From positions 60,279 to 124,278 of the forward strand of contig CAYHHI010000004.1 in assembly GCA_964356335.1 (NCBI GenBank): a stretch of DNA of 64,000 nt. Direction: 5' to 3'. Shown piece after piece: positions 8,801 through 17,052 of this stretch; position 1 is the first letter of the stretch; every line of letters starts with the position of its first letter. A program made the position numbers and the translations under genes. This DNA comes from CAYHHI01 sp964356335 (GTDB lineage: Bacteria > Arandabacterota > Arandabacteria > Arandabacterales > Arandabacteraceae). Under the pieces are notes generated by a model, which had not been told where the DNA came from, searched no databases, and saw nothing but the letters and a program-made list of their open reading frames with translations.

Positions 8801-9031
8801 CTATTTTGCGATTCCGTAGCAGCACATGGATGCTTCTTTTTCTTTCTTGTAACGCATTCCACAGACAGGGCAACGATGCTTGCCGCTCAACCTGCCGTCC
8901 TGCTCGGCTTTCTTTAGAAGCATCTCGAAGGTCGCACTGGGTTGGTCTCTTATAAGGACTTCTTCATCCTTGTAACCCAACAGAGCTACCTCCCTTCCAG
9001 TTTCTACTACCAAAACCCCTCGGGCCTGCAC
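8801..9031 (-). CDS. Small putative zinc-binding protein, unknown function
   Basis: Not assigned to a named family. It has 76 residues: a short beta-rich N-terminal part (VLVVETGREVALLGYKDEE), a helical segment, then a C-terminal Cys cluster CPVCGMRYKKEKEASMCC that could bind one zinc. The listed start is GTG at 9031; a TTG at about 9013 with GAGGGG five bases upstream is a credible alternative. The gene ends 11 bases before the rpmI start and is probably in the same transcript, which hints at a translation-related role by context only. It has no signal peptide or membrane segment. Confidence 0.65.
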   Translation of the reverse strand: MQARGVLVVETGREVALLGYKDEEVLIRDQPSATFEMLLKKAEQDGRLSGKHRCPVCGMRYKKEKEASMCCYGIAK

Positions 9032-9157
9032 AAGGCCTCGACCAAGAGAGTCAAAAGGGCAACGGCTTTATGGCCTTGTCAATGTTCTCATTTTGCCCTG
9101 ACGATGATCGCAGGCATCAGGTATCAGATACCTTCCATTATGTGCAATTTTTGCATC

Positions 9158-9185
9158 AATTTAGCATAACTCGCGGATTTGTCAA
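9158..9185 (-). promoter_or_regulatory. Promoter for the zinc protein / rpmI unit
   Basis: Minus strand TTGACA (9180-9185), 16-base spacer and TAAATT (9158-9163), with TG one base before the -10 as in extended -10 promoters. The leader is about 120 bases and contains the palindrome GGTATCAGATACC at 9120-9132. Confidence 0.65.
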
Positions 9186-9203
9186 GAGAAATCGTCATTG
9201 GGG

Positions 9204-9232
9204 TTGACGTTCTGGGACAGGGTGTGTTAATT
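9204..9232 (+). promoter_or_regulatory. Possible promoter for the sigma-54 activator gene
   Basis: TTGACG (9204-9209) is followed after 15-17 bases by TGTTAA/TTAATT (9225-9232), about 20 bases ahead of the preferred ATG. The -10 is imperfect. Confidence 0.4.
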
Positions 9233-9252
9233 TGTCATGGGAGAAATCGGCC

Positions 9253-10782
9253 ATGACCGGACCAGAAGCCCAGGTAAAACCCTATACTGCCATCCTGGTC
9301 TGTCACAGCGCAGACAGATTGGCAGCCATATCTTCAGTCCTCACCAGGAACAACATTGAACAGCACACAGTGTCCGATGGAGCCGCTGCGCTCAGGACTG
9401 CGAAAAAGGCAAGGCCCGATTTTGTGTTCGCCTATCACGAGCTCCCTGATTCGAGCGGCCTTAAGGTCATCCAGAGTGTAAAGAAGCGGTACCCGCTGGC
9501 TTTGGGTGTCGTCTTCGGTCCTCGGATCTCTCTGGAGGAGAAACGGCGAGTGACCGACGAAGGAGCCGATGCATATATCGAGACGGATGGAGCAGATGCT
9601 GAGGAGGCGAGTTCCAGCGTTGCGAGGCTGGTCGCAAGAAAACAGATCGGCATAACCGGGAAGAATGAAAGAATACTTCAGCTAATCGAAACCATCGAGA
9701 CCATCGCACCTACGAAAGTGACCGTGCTCATTACGGGCGAGAGTGGCACAGGCAAGGAACTGATTGCGAAAGCCATCCACGCAAGAAGTAACCGCGGCGA
9801 CAGGCCATTCGTCGCCGTGAATTGCGCAGCCCTGCCCCAGGGAGTCCTGGAGAGTGAGCTCTTCGGCCACGAGAAAGGTTCGTTCACCGGAGCGATCGCT
9901 CAGCGAAAGGGCAGATTCGAGGTTGCAGACGGCGGAACACTTCTCCTCGACGAGGTCGGTGAGATGCCGCCGGGCACGCAGGTGAAGCTCTTGCGAGTGC
10001 TCGAAGAGGAGCGTTTCATGCGGGTCGGCGGCTCACAGGATGTCAGGGTTGACGTGAGGGTGCTTGCGGCAACCAATAGAGATCTGCGGCAGCTTGTCGA
10101 GGAAGGGATTTTCCGGATCGATCTTTTCTATCGGCTTAACGTTGTGCCGATTCACATGCCCCCGCTCAGAGAAAGGAAAGAGGATATCCCGGCGATTTTC
10201 CTCGGCATTGTTGAAGAAGCCTGCAGGAAAAATGGAGTTGAGTTTGGAGGCATCGACGATGACGCTCTTTGGGCTCTCAGAGAGTTCTCCTGGCCGGGCA
10301 ACGTCCGGGAGCTCCGGAACCTGGCCGAGAGTCTGGTCGTGCTTTCGGGCGGTAAGAGGATAGGGATCGGAGACTTGCCCGAATACATAATCCGGGGCGA
10401 CAACGCGAGAGACCTGCCGGTTGTAATGAACCTCCCAAGGGGCGATAGCGACAGGAATCTTCTCATGTGGAGGCTCGGTGAGATCGAGAAACAGGTTTAT
10501 GATCTCACAAAGATTGTCGTGGGAATGCGGGATGCCCTCGCCCGGAACAATGGCCTTTCCAAGCAGCCCGTGTATGTACCTGCCGGCGTGGCGTGCGGTG
10601 AGGCCGGCGATGCGAGTAAAGATACTCTTCCCAAGCCCGGCACCAGCATTAAGGATGTGGAGCGCGACCTGATCAAGAAGACCCTCAGAGCAATCAACGG
10701 CAACAGGCGAAAGACCGCCAATCTCTTGGGTATGAGTGAAAGAACCCTCTACCGCAGAATGAAGGAGTATGACCTGAACTAG
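9253..10782 (+). CDS. Sigma-54-dependent transcriptional activator with degenerate receiver domain
   Basis: Bacterial enhancer-binding protein of about 509 residues. The N-terminal 120 residues have the receiver fold, but the phosphorylation residues are lost: the acidic pair reads CHS, the acceptor Asp is Tyr (PDFVFAYHELPDSSGL), the switch Thr is replaced (VVFGPRIS) and the Lys is Thr (GADAYIETDG). The AAA+ domain (about 130-380) is intact: Walker A GESGTGKE, sigma-54 loop GSFTGA, Walker B GGTLLLDEVGEM, arginine-finger region FRIDLFYRLNVVPIHMPPLRER. A Fis-type helix-turn-helix closes the protein (NRRKTANLLGMSERTLYRRM). The ATG at 9253 is preferred to TTG 9232 because GGGAG sits nine bases before it. 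There is no histidine kinase gene nearby. It should activate RpoN promoters through a non-phosphorylation input. Confidence 0.92.
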   Translation: MTGPEAQVKPYTAILVCHSADRLAAISSVLTRNNIEQHTVSDGAAALRTAKKARPDFVFAYHELPDSSGLKVIQSVKKRYPLALGVVFGPRISLEEKRRVTDEGADAYIETDGADAEEASSSVARLVARKQIGITGKNERILQLIETIETIAPTKVTVLITGESGTGKELIAKAIHARSNRGDRPFVAVNCAALPQGVLESELFGHEKGSFTGAIAQRKGRFEVADGGTLLLDEVGEMPPGTQVKLLRVLEEERFMRVGGSQDVRVDVRVLAATNRDLRQLVEEGIFRIDLFYRLNVVPIHMPPLRERKEDIPAIFLGIVEEACRKNGVEFGGIDDDALWALREFSWPGNVRELRNLAESLVVLSGGKRIGIGDLPEYIIRGDNARDLPVVMNLPRGDSDRNLLMWRLGEIEKQVYDLTKIVVGMRDALARNNGLSKQPVYVPAGVACGEAGDASKDTLPKPGTSIKDVERDLIKKTLRAINGNRRKTANLLGMSERTLYRRMKEYDLN

Positions 10783-10792
10783 CAGCCAGCCT

Positions 10793-13558
10793 CTAATCCA
10801 CCGGCGCTTCAACGTCCGAGCGCGTCGCGAGGAGGGCCGCCCTTGCCGCAGCAAGCCTTGCCACAGGAATCCTGAAGGGTGAGCAGCTCACGTAGTCGAG
10901 TCCTATCTTCTCGCAGAACTCTATCGAGCTCGGTTCCCCGCCATGTTCACCGCATATGCCAAGCTTTATGCCGGGTCGCGTAATCCTGGCCTTCTCCACG
11001 GCCAGCCTCATCAGGCCTCCGACACCGGCGGGATCGATGGATTCGAAGACATCGCGCTTCATGATTCCTACATCGATGTACTTTCTTACGACCGGACCCG
11101 CGTCGTCTCTGCTCAGACCATAGGTCATCTGAGTGAGGTCATTTGTCCCGAAGGAGAAGAACTCAGCAACCTTTGCGATTTCATCCGCCGTCACGCAAGC
11201 TCTCGGTATCTCGATCATGGTGCCGATCAGGTAATCAAGGCTCAGTTTCCTCTCCTTCATCACCTCAGTCGCCACTTTCTCTGCCCTCTCTCTGATGAAG
11301 GAGAGCTCCCTCGCATCGCCGACAAGGGGCACCATGATCTCCGGTATCACCTCAAGGCCCTCAAGCGTGAGGTCGCACGCGGCCTCGATTATGGCTCTCA
11401 CCTGCATGTCATATATCTCCGGGTGAGTTATGCCGAGCCTGCATCCGCGGTTACCTAGCATGGGATTAAATTCAAACAGGGCGGAACTCTTTTCAATGAT
11501 TTCCTGCTTGGTGATCCCAATTTCGCGAGCGGCGGCCTCGATCTCATCGTCCGTCTTCGGCAGGAATTCATGAAGCGGAGGATCGAGCAATCTTATCGTC
11601 ACGGGCTTCCCGACCATCACCCTGAGGATCTGTTTGAAATCCTCCCGCTGAAGCGGCTCGATTTTGGCAAGAGCCTGCCGCTTCTCGGCAGCGGTCGATG
11701 CCATGATCATCTGCCGCACCTTGTTTATTCTGCCTTCGGCGAAGAACATGTGCTCCGTCCGGCAAAGCCCGATGCCCTCGCAGCCGAAGGCCAGGGCCGT
11801 AGCTGCCTGGTCAGGCTGATCCGCGTTAGCCCGTACCTTCAGCCTTCTGTACCCGTCGGACCAATCCATGACGGACTTGTAAAGCCCATAGATCTCGGAC
11901 TCCCCCGGCGACAGCGATTTCTCAACCACCACGCGTTCGATTTCAGATCTGATGGTGGCAACCTTGCCAAGGATGACCTCCCCGGTTGTTCCGTCAATCG
12001 AGAGGTCGTCTCCTTCTTTTATGACATGCTTGCCGATGGTCATCTGTTTATTTTCATAATCGATATTGAGGACTCCACAGCCGACAATGCACACCTTGCC
12101 GAGCTGCCTTGCCACCAGCGCTGCATGCGAAGTCATTCCTCCCCGCGCGGTCAAGATGCCCTGCGCCAGGCTCATCCCGCCAACGTCTTCGGGACTGGTG
12201 TCTTCCCTCACGAGTATAACGGGCAGTTTCTTCACCTGAACAACGTCCCTCACCCTGGCGGAGCTGAAGACCACCTTGCCGCTTGCGGCGCCGGGGCCTG
12301 CATTCAAACCCCTTGCGATCACCCGCTTCTCGGCTTTGGCCTTATCCTTCTCGCGGGAATCAAAGACGGGTCTCAGGATATGATTGAGCTGTTCGGGCTC
12401 TATCCTCAAGAGCACAGTCTCCTTATCGATCAGGTCATGCTCATACATGTCAAATGCGATCTTCAAGGCTGCAAGGCCGGTGCGTTTGCCCGATCTTGTC
12501 TGGAGCACCCAGAGCCTTCCCCGCTCGATCGTGAACTCGAGATCCTGCATGTCTTTGAAGTGGCTCTCGAGTTTATTACGCACGCCGAGGAGCTGCCCGT
12601 AAACTTCAGGCATCTCCTCTTCGAGGGATTTGAGACCAGCCTCGCCCCGCTGCGCCTCGTTTATGGGCTGGGGAGTCCTTATCCCCGCAACCACATCCTC
12701 CCCCTGGGCATTCAGGAGGTACTCACCATAAAACACGTCTTCTCCGGTTGCAGGGTTCCTTGTGAAGGCCACGCCTGTCCCCGAGTCCCAACCGATGTTG
12801 CCGAATACCATTGCCTGGACGTTGACCGCGGTACCCCACTCGTCAGGTATGTCGTTTATCCGCCTGTACTCAATTGCTCTCCTGTTATTCCATGATTTGA
12901 AGACCGCGTCGATGGCACCCCAGAGCTGGTCATAGGGGTTATCGGGGAAATCCACACCCTTCTCTTGCTTTATCATGCGCTTGAATTCGGCTACGAGATA
13001 CTTCAGGTCATCGACACTGAGCTCGGTGTCTTTAGTAACGCCTCGCGCATTCTTCCTGGCATTTATGACCGTCTCGAAAGGATCTGGCGAAGTGTCATCC
13101 TCGGGCTTGAGCCCCAGAACCACATCGCCGTACATCTGCACAAGCCTTCGATAGCAGTCGTAAGCGAAGCGCTCGTTGCCGCCGTTGGCGAGGCCCTTGA
13201 CGGTCACATCATTGAGCCCGATATTCAAGACCGTATCCATCATCCCCGGCATCGAGGCCCTCGCTCCCGACCTTACCGAAACCAGAAGCGGATTCATACG
13301 GTCACCGAAGCCCTTGCCCATCGCCTGCTCGACCTGCTTGAGGCTCGCCAGCCCCGCAGGTTCAAGGCTCTGCGGGTACTTACCTCCATGGGAAGTGAAA
13401 TAAGCACAGACTGCGGTAGTGATCGTGAATCCCGCAGGAATCGGAAGGCCTATCCTTGACATCTCCGCAAGATTCGCACCCTTCCCGCCGAGGAGATCCT
13501 TCATCGAGGCATCGCCATCAGCTCTGCCCGCGCCGAAGAAATATGTAAGCCCCTTCAT
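10793..13558 (-). CDS. ppdK: Pyruvate, phosphate dikinase
   Basis: Cytosolic enzyme interconverting ATP + phosphate + pyruvate and AMP + PPi + PEP, used in PPi-linked glycolysis or gluconeogenesis. It has 921 residues against a usual 870-910. The N-terminal ATP-grasp domain begins KGLTYFFGAG and has GGKGANLAEMSRIGLPIPAGF. The phosphohistidine domain carries GGMTSHAALVARQLGK with the transferring His. The C-terminal TIM barrel has RTEHMFFAE, RLLDPPLHEFLP, SFGTNDLTQMTYGLSRDD and the GICGEHGG catalytic-Cys motif. It converges with the sigma-54 activator (10-base gap) and lies 106 bases downstream of the subtilase gene. The start codon is ATG with AGGAG about 12 bases upstream. Confidence 0.97.
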   Translation of the reverse strand: MKGLTYFFGAGRADGDASMKDLLGGKGANLAEMSRIGLPIPAGFTITTAVCAYFTSHGGKYPQSLEPAGLASLKQVEQAMGKGFGDRMNPLLVSVRSGARASMPGMMDTVLNIGLNDVTVKGLANGGNERFAYDCYRRLVQMYGDVVLGLKPEDDTSPDPFETVINARKNARGVTKDTELSVDDLKYLVAEFKRMIKQEKGVDFPDNPYDQLWGAIDAVFKSWNNRRAIEYRRINDIPDEWGTAVNVQAMVFGNIGWDSGTGVAFTRNPATGEDVFYGEYLLNAQGEDVVAGIRTPQPINEAQRGEAGLKSLEEEMPEVYGQLLGVRNKLESHFKDMQDLEFTIERGRLWVLQTRSGKRTGLAALKIAFDMYEHDLIDKETVLLRIEPEQLNHILRPVFDSREKDKAKAEKRVIARGLNAGPGAASGKVVFSSARVRDVVQVKKLPVILVREDTSPEDVGGMSLAQGILTARGGMTSHAALVARQLGKVCIVGCGVLNIDYENKQMTIGKHVIKEGDDLSIDGTTGEVILGKVATIRSEIERVVVEKSLSPGESEIYGLYKSVMDWSDGYRRLKVRANADQPDQAATALAFGCEGIGLCRTEHMFFAEGRINKVRQMIMASTAAEKRQALAKIEPLQREDFKQILRVMVGKPVTIRLLDPPLHEFLPKTDDEIEAAAREIGITKQEIIEKSSALFEFNPMLGNRGCRLGITHPEIYDMQVRAIIEAACDLTLEGLEVIPEIMVPLVGDARELSFIRERAEKVATEVMKERKLSLDYLIGTMIEIPRACVTADEIAKVAEFFSFGTNDLTQMTYGLSRDDAGPVVRKYIDVGIMKRDVFESIDPAGVGGLMRLAVEKARITRPGIKLGICGEHGGEPSSIEFCEKIGLDYVSCSPFRIPVARLAAARAALLATRSDVEAPVD

Positions 13559-13664
13559 CAGAATTACACTCCTGCCTGAGGATTTTCGCGCCAGGTTCGT
13601 TATAAGGTAATACCAAACCTCGCTCCCCGCAATAGTTTTCGGGCAGCTACGGTTTGAGCTTTAG

Positions 13665-15371
13665 CTACTTAAGAATAAGCACTTTGGCCCTGCTGGTGCC
13701 GGGAACCTCAACGAAAACGATGCCAGGCGCGATGCCGGGAAGGGCCGAATTGAGATTGATCTCGGTGAGCCCGGAAGGCCTCAGATCGAATTCACGAATA
13801 AGCCTTCCGGCAACATCGTAGATCCTCACAGGGCCTCGGGCTGGCGCGCCGGCATAACCTATGTAGAAACTCGCCCGGCAAGGATTGGGGTAGACCTCGA
13901 GTCTCGAGACTGGGATCCTTCCGGATGCAATGCCACTCGGCACATACCCTGAAGCGTCATACGCCTGGAGGATGCCCCAGCCATAAAGCGTGTCGGGATT
14001 TGATGACCGTGTGCCTGTAGCCATTATCGCTTCAGTCACATTGGCAGGCAGCCAGTTGGGGTGCTTCTCGAGAACGAGGGCAATTGCACCGGCAGTGAGC
14101 GGCGTGGCGAAGGAAGTGCCGCTCCCTCTCCTGTAACTAGTTGGGCCGGTGGTGTTAGCTATATAATCTGCCTGACCCATCGCCATGATGGTAGGCTTGA
14201 TCCTTCCGTCGTAGGTTGGACCCTGGGATGACCAAGAGGACCTCACGCCCGTCGAATCCACGGAACCGACCGTGACGACGCTGTCACCATCCGCCGGCGC
14301 CATGATGTATTTCCACTCAGAGGCGCCGGCATTACCGGCAGCGTTTACGACCACAATCCCATTCAGGACTGCTCTGTCGGCGGCGTTGGTGATGGGTGCG
14401 GTATCGCCGTCCATGTCCGCGTAGGTATACCAATCTGAGTAACACAGCGAACTGGATATTATCTGAGCTCCAAGGCTGTCCGCCCATTCGGCTGCGGCTA
14501 TCCACCAATCCTCTTCAACGGGCTGCTCGTCTGCCATGTCTTCGGTTTTCGCAAGAATGTACTCGGCATCAAAGGCTGCACCCATCATCGTTCCCGGCGT
14601 ATTCCCCGCGAGCAGCGAAAGACACATGGTGCCGTGATCATGTTGGCCGGACGGGTCTCCGGGCTGGTTGGCAGTGGTGTCGTCATTGTTTATGAAGTCA
14701 TGCTCGGCTATCACATTGAGGTCCGTGAAGGTCTCGTGCTCCAGCCAGAAGCCGGTATCGAAGATCGCTACCTTGACACCCGTCCCCGTATAGCCCTCAT
14801 TGTGGAGCTGAGGAACCTGGATCAGGGTGAGCTGTCTCCACGCCTGGCCATACTGGTAAAGAGCTCCGATGCCCTTCTCCGAAGCGTCCCAGGTCACAGG
14901 CTCGGGAGATCCCGCTTTGCCGCTCACCCTCCGCAAAGATTTCACGAAGGGAAGGCCGGCGATATGTTCTATCTGGTCGCGCGTAGCAACAATGCTAGCG
15001 GCATTGAGCCACCTGGAGAAAGTTCTGAACTCCACACCTTCGGCCTTCAGGGCATCGATGTAAGGTTTGTAGAGCGGGAGATCGGATTCGTCAAAGGGCT
15101 GCGCGGGCCGTGCCCTCAGACGCCTCTCCACGGCCCTGGGATCATAGGATGAGGCGATCTCGCTAAGCCGTGCCTGGACTTCATTCAGAGCATAATCACC
15201 CTTGTCCCTGAAGAAAACCCAGACCACAAGCTCATCCCCGCTCGGAGCAGTCTTGAGCCATTCACTAACCGAGGGTGAGACCCCTGTGAGGCCGAAAGAA
15301 GGCGTTCCGAGAGTAAAGGCAGTGAAGACAAGAGCCATAACTGAAAGTGGAATCAATTCACGTGGCTTCAT
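13665..15371 (-). CDS. Secreted subtilisin-family (S8) serine protease with C-terminal sorting module
   Basis: Exported protease of about 568 residues. After the signal peptide (MKPRELIPLSVMALVFTAFT...) comes an inhibitor-I9-like propeptide region, then the S8 domain with the full triad: Asp in VAIFDTGF (about D205), His in QHDHGTMCLSLLAG (about H246), Ser in GSGTSFATPLTAG (about S420); the oxyanion Asn is in NAAGNAG. The C-terminal 80 residues form the FlgD-like module (YPNPCRASFYIGYAG ... VRIYDVAGRLIREF ... VLILK). ATG 15371 is preferred to one 16 codons upstream because AGGAG lies six bases before it and the hydrophobic signal starts there. A consensus promoter and repeat elements lie upstream. 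Confidence 0.94.
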   Translation of the reverse strand: MKPRELIPLSVMALVFTAFTLGTPSFGLTGVSPSVSEWLKTAPSGDELVVWVFFRDKGDYALNEVQARLSEIASSYDPRAVERRLRARPAQPFDESDLPLYKPYIDALKAEGVEFRTFSRWLNAASIVATRDQIEHIAGLPFVKSLRRVSGKAGSPEPVTWDASEKGIGALYQYGQAWRQLTLIQVPQLHNEGYTGTGVKVAIFDTGFWLEHETFTDLNVIAEHDFINNDDTTANQPGDPSGQHDHGTMCLSLLAGNTPGTMMGAAFDAEYILAKTEDMADEQPVEEDWWIAAAEWADSLGAQIISSSLCYSDWYTYADMDGDTAPITNAADRAVLNGIVVVNAAGNAGASEWKYIMAPADGDSVVTVGSVDSTGVRSSWSSQGPTYDGRIKPTIMAMGQADYIANTTGPTSYRRGSGTSFATPLTAGAIALVLEKHPNWLPANVTEAIMATGTRSSNPDTLYGWGILQAYDASGYVPSGIASGRIPVSRLEVYPNPCRASFYIGYAGAPARGPVRIYDVAGRLIREFDLRPSGLTEINLNSALPGIAPGIVFVEVPGTSRAKVLILK

Positions 15372-15390
15372 GTGCGCTCCTTTCTCTAGG

Positions 15391-15419
15391 ATTATACTAC
15401 GATTTCGGCCCGGGCTCAA
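15391..15419 (-). promoter_or_regulatory. Consensus promoter for the subtilase gene
   Basis: Minus strand TTGAGC (15414-15419), 17-base spacer, TATAAT (15391-15396), with ATG 20 bases after the -10. The -35 touches the repeat cluster at 15419-15454. Confidence 0.8.
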
Positions 15420-15524
15420 GGCTTATCAATGCTTACCCGTATCAATGCTTACCCCTGATGTCCACTTTTGACTTTGCCCAAACGTCTACTTTTGGTTTTC
15501 ACGGAACAGGCTTATCAATGCTTA
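15419..15524. repeat. Three-copy TAAGCATTGATA repeat cluster upstream of the subtilase promoter
   Basis: TATCAATGCTTA occurs at 15424-15435, 15440-15451 (16-base period) and 15513-15524. The first and third copies share a 17-base block, AGGCTTATCAATGCTTA (15419-15435 and 15508-15524). The proximal pair abuts the -35 box of the subtilase, as an activator or repressor site would. Between them, a TCYACTTTTG motif recurs 24 bases apart (15461-15470 and 15485-15494). Confidence 0.6.
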
Positions 15525-15588
15525 TCGGGCACACAGGAAAGCATACCAATCGCAGGGCGGCCTGGGCAGTGCTACAGCGCGGGACGCG

Positions 15589-16131
15589 TCAAGCCTTAAG
15601 GGGTTCGAAGTTAACGAAGTCAGCGTGATGGACTATTATGGCCTCGGTTGTGCGCTTCCCGAGATCGCCTTCTTTGGAATGATAGGCAATCATATGGAGT
15701 ACTTCATAGGGAAGCCCATGCTTGTACGCAAGTGCCTGGCCCGAGAAGGGGTGTCTCAGAAGAGTTCCTACCTTGCTCTTGCCGATCTTCTTGCCCTGCT
15801 TCGCATACTCGAGGAGCTTCCCGACATCGTGCAGAATCGCCCCGGCGATCAGAAGATCCATATCCAGATCGATCGCACGGCCATAATTCCTGGCGAGATT
15901 CTCCGCTATGCTTATGGCGGTCTGAGTGACCGCTCTGGTATGGTGAATCAAGTCTATCTTGGTATCGGGAATCAGAAGCGTGAACGGTATCATGCGGAGG
16001 TCTTCAGGCTTCCAGCCTCCCGATTCAATCGCATCCTGCCATGCAGACGCAACCCGCATCCGCAGGTCAGCTTTCCTTATCAGCTTGATCTCCGGAATCA
16101 GCTGGTTTACCGACCGGACACCGTGTTTCAC
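15589..16131 (-). CDS. HD-domain phosphohydrolase-like protein
   Basis: Cytosolic protein of about 180 residues with a metal-dependent HD fold. The His ligands are in DLIHHTRAVTQTAISIAENL, the HD doublet in DLLIAGAILHDVGKLLEY, and further ligands in LLRHPFSGQALAYKHGLP, MIAYHSKEGDLG and the C-terminal IIVHHADFVNFEPL. This is the HDIG/YqeK-type arrangement, implying hydrolysis of a phosphate ester; the substrate is unknown. I chose GTG 16131 because it forms a GTGA overlap with the DUF4438 stop (16128-16131) and has AAAGGAG eight bases upstream; longer frames run into the upstream gene. It is the third gene of the aminotransferase-DUF4438-HD operon, and translational coupling suggests one pathway. 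Confidence 0.85.
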   Translation of the reverse strand: MKHGVRSVNQLIPEIKLIRKADLRMRVASAWQDAIESGGWKPEDLRMIPFTLLIPDTKIDLIHHTRAVTQTAISIAENLARNYGRAIDLDMDLLIAGAILHDVGKLLEYAKQGKKIGKSKVGTLLRHPFSGQALAYKHGLPYEVLHMIAYHSKEGDLGKRTTEAIIVHHADFVNFEPLKA

Positions 16132-17051
16132 GTCTTCGCTCCTTTGCTCTTCTTTCTGCAGATGCCGATTCCAAGAATCCTGCCGATGTTCGCCTTGCTG
16201 TCCAAATCGGGAATGATAGAGCCCCGTGAAGAGGTCATGATGGTTGTAACGCCCGGGCCATGACCCGAGAGCACGCAATCGGAATGAACCACGACTCCAA
16301 TCGTGATAGCACCTCTCCTGTACATCCTCCCGAAAGTGTGGTCCGCGTCTTTAATGGCGACGACGTCTCCTAGATTGATGCCGCCGAGGCCCTCACGCTC
16401 AACCGTTCTCGGGTCCAGGAGCTGGATATCGTAATCTCCTGAGTGCGCATGAACCTTGCCTATGCCGGAACCCATCAGCGCCGACGGGATGATGTGGGAA
16501 ACCCCGACCTCGATCTTGTTCTTCACAATGCTGACGTTCATCCGCGAGAGCACGTCAGGATCAAGATTCATGAGCTTGATATCGTCAAATCCCTCGATCG
16601 CGAGCCCGGTCCCGAAGGCCTTGATCAAGATATTATCGCCGATTGCAAGCTTCCCGAGGGTCTTATCGTCGAAATCCACCAGAACATGCTCAATCCCGCC
16701 GTGCTTGCCCGTCACAACACCTCGTGAACCCTTGGCGTCCCCACTTATGACCAGGGCTCCGTTACCAATCGCGGCAAGTGTGTTCAGAGCTGCGTTGGCG
16801 CTTCTTGTGCCTTCCTTGGCCGACATGTTCTTGACGCTCACGCCAGGCTCGACATGATCAGCAACCCACCCACACGCGGGATGCCCGACCTTGATGTTAT
16901 ATGTTATGCCCCCTGTTCCCGGCAATATGACGGGATTTCCCGTGGAGCCGATCCTGTAGCCGGTCTCGGTCATGGTAGGACTTGCGACCTGCCCCGCGAC
17001 TGAAAGCATGACGAGGTTCTGCCGATTGGTTCTAATCACTTGTTCGCCCAT
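16128..17051 (-). CDS. DUF4438 domain protein
   Basis: Matches my knowledge of the DUF4438 family (structure known from Thermotoga, function unknown). Features are GGITYNIKVGHPACGWVADHVEPGVS near the N-terminus, a central GSRGVVTGKHGGIEHVLVDF barrel-like segment, and a C-terminal SDCVLSGHGPGVTTIMTSS loop. It has about 307 residues, no signal peptide and no membrane segment. ATG 17051 is used because AAAAGGGG is about ten bases upstream; the TTG at 17072 would overlap that site. It starts two bases after the aminotransferase stop and overlaps the HD gene by four bases. The conserved His and Asp residues would suit an enzyme or ligand-binding protein, but I cannot name a reaction. Confidence 0.8.
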   Translation of the reverse strand: MGEQVIRTNRQNLVMLSVAGQVASPTMTETGYRIGSTGNPVILPGTGGITYNIKVGHPACGWVADHVEPGVSVKNMSAKEGTRSANAALNTLAAIGNGALVISGDAKGSRGVVTGKHGGIEHVLVDFDDKTLGKLAIGDNILIKAFGTGLAIEGFDDIKLMNLDPDVLSRMNVSIVKNKIEVGVSHIIPSALMGSGIGKVHAHSGDYDIQLLDPRTVEREGLGGINLGDVVAIKDADHTFGRMYRRGAITIGVVVHSDCVLSGHGPGVTTIMTSSRGSIIPDLDSKANIGRILGIGICRKKSKGAKT

Positions 17052-17052
17052 G

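Noticed and set aside
11570..12895. Plus-strand ORF of 441 codons inside ppdK
   Set aside because: Antisense shadow of a fully conserved PPDK reading frame.
15424..15524. Possible mini CRISPR array
   Set aside because: Repeats are only 12-17 bases, spacing is irregular and no cas gene is present; a promoter-proximal operator fits better.
15625..16263. Plus-strand ORF of 212 codons over the HD-domain gene
   Set aside because: The minus strand carries clear HD metal motifs and a GTGA coupling to DUF4438.
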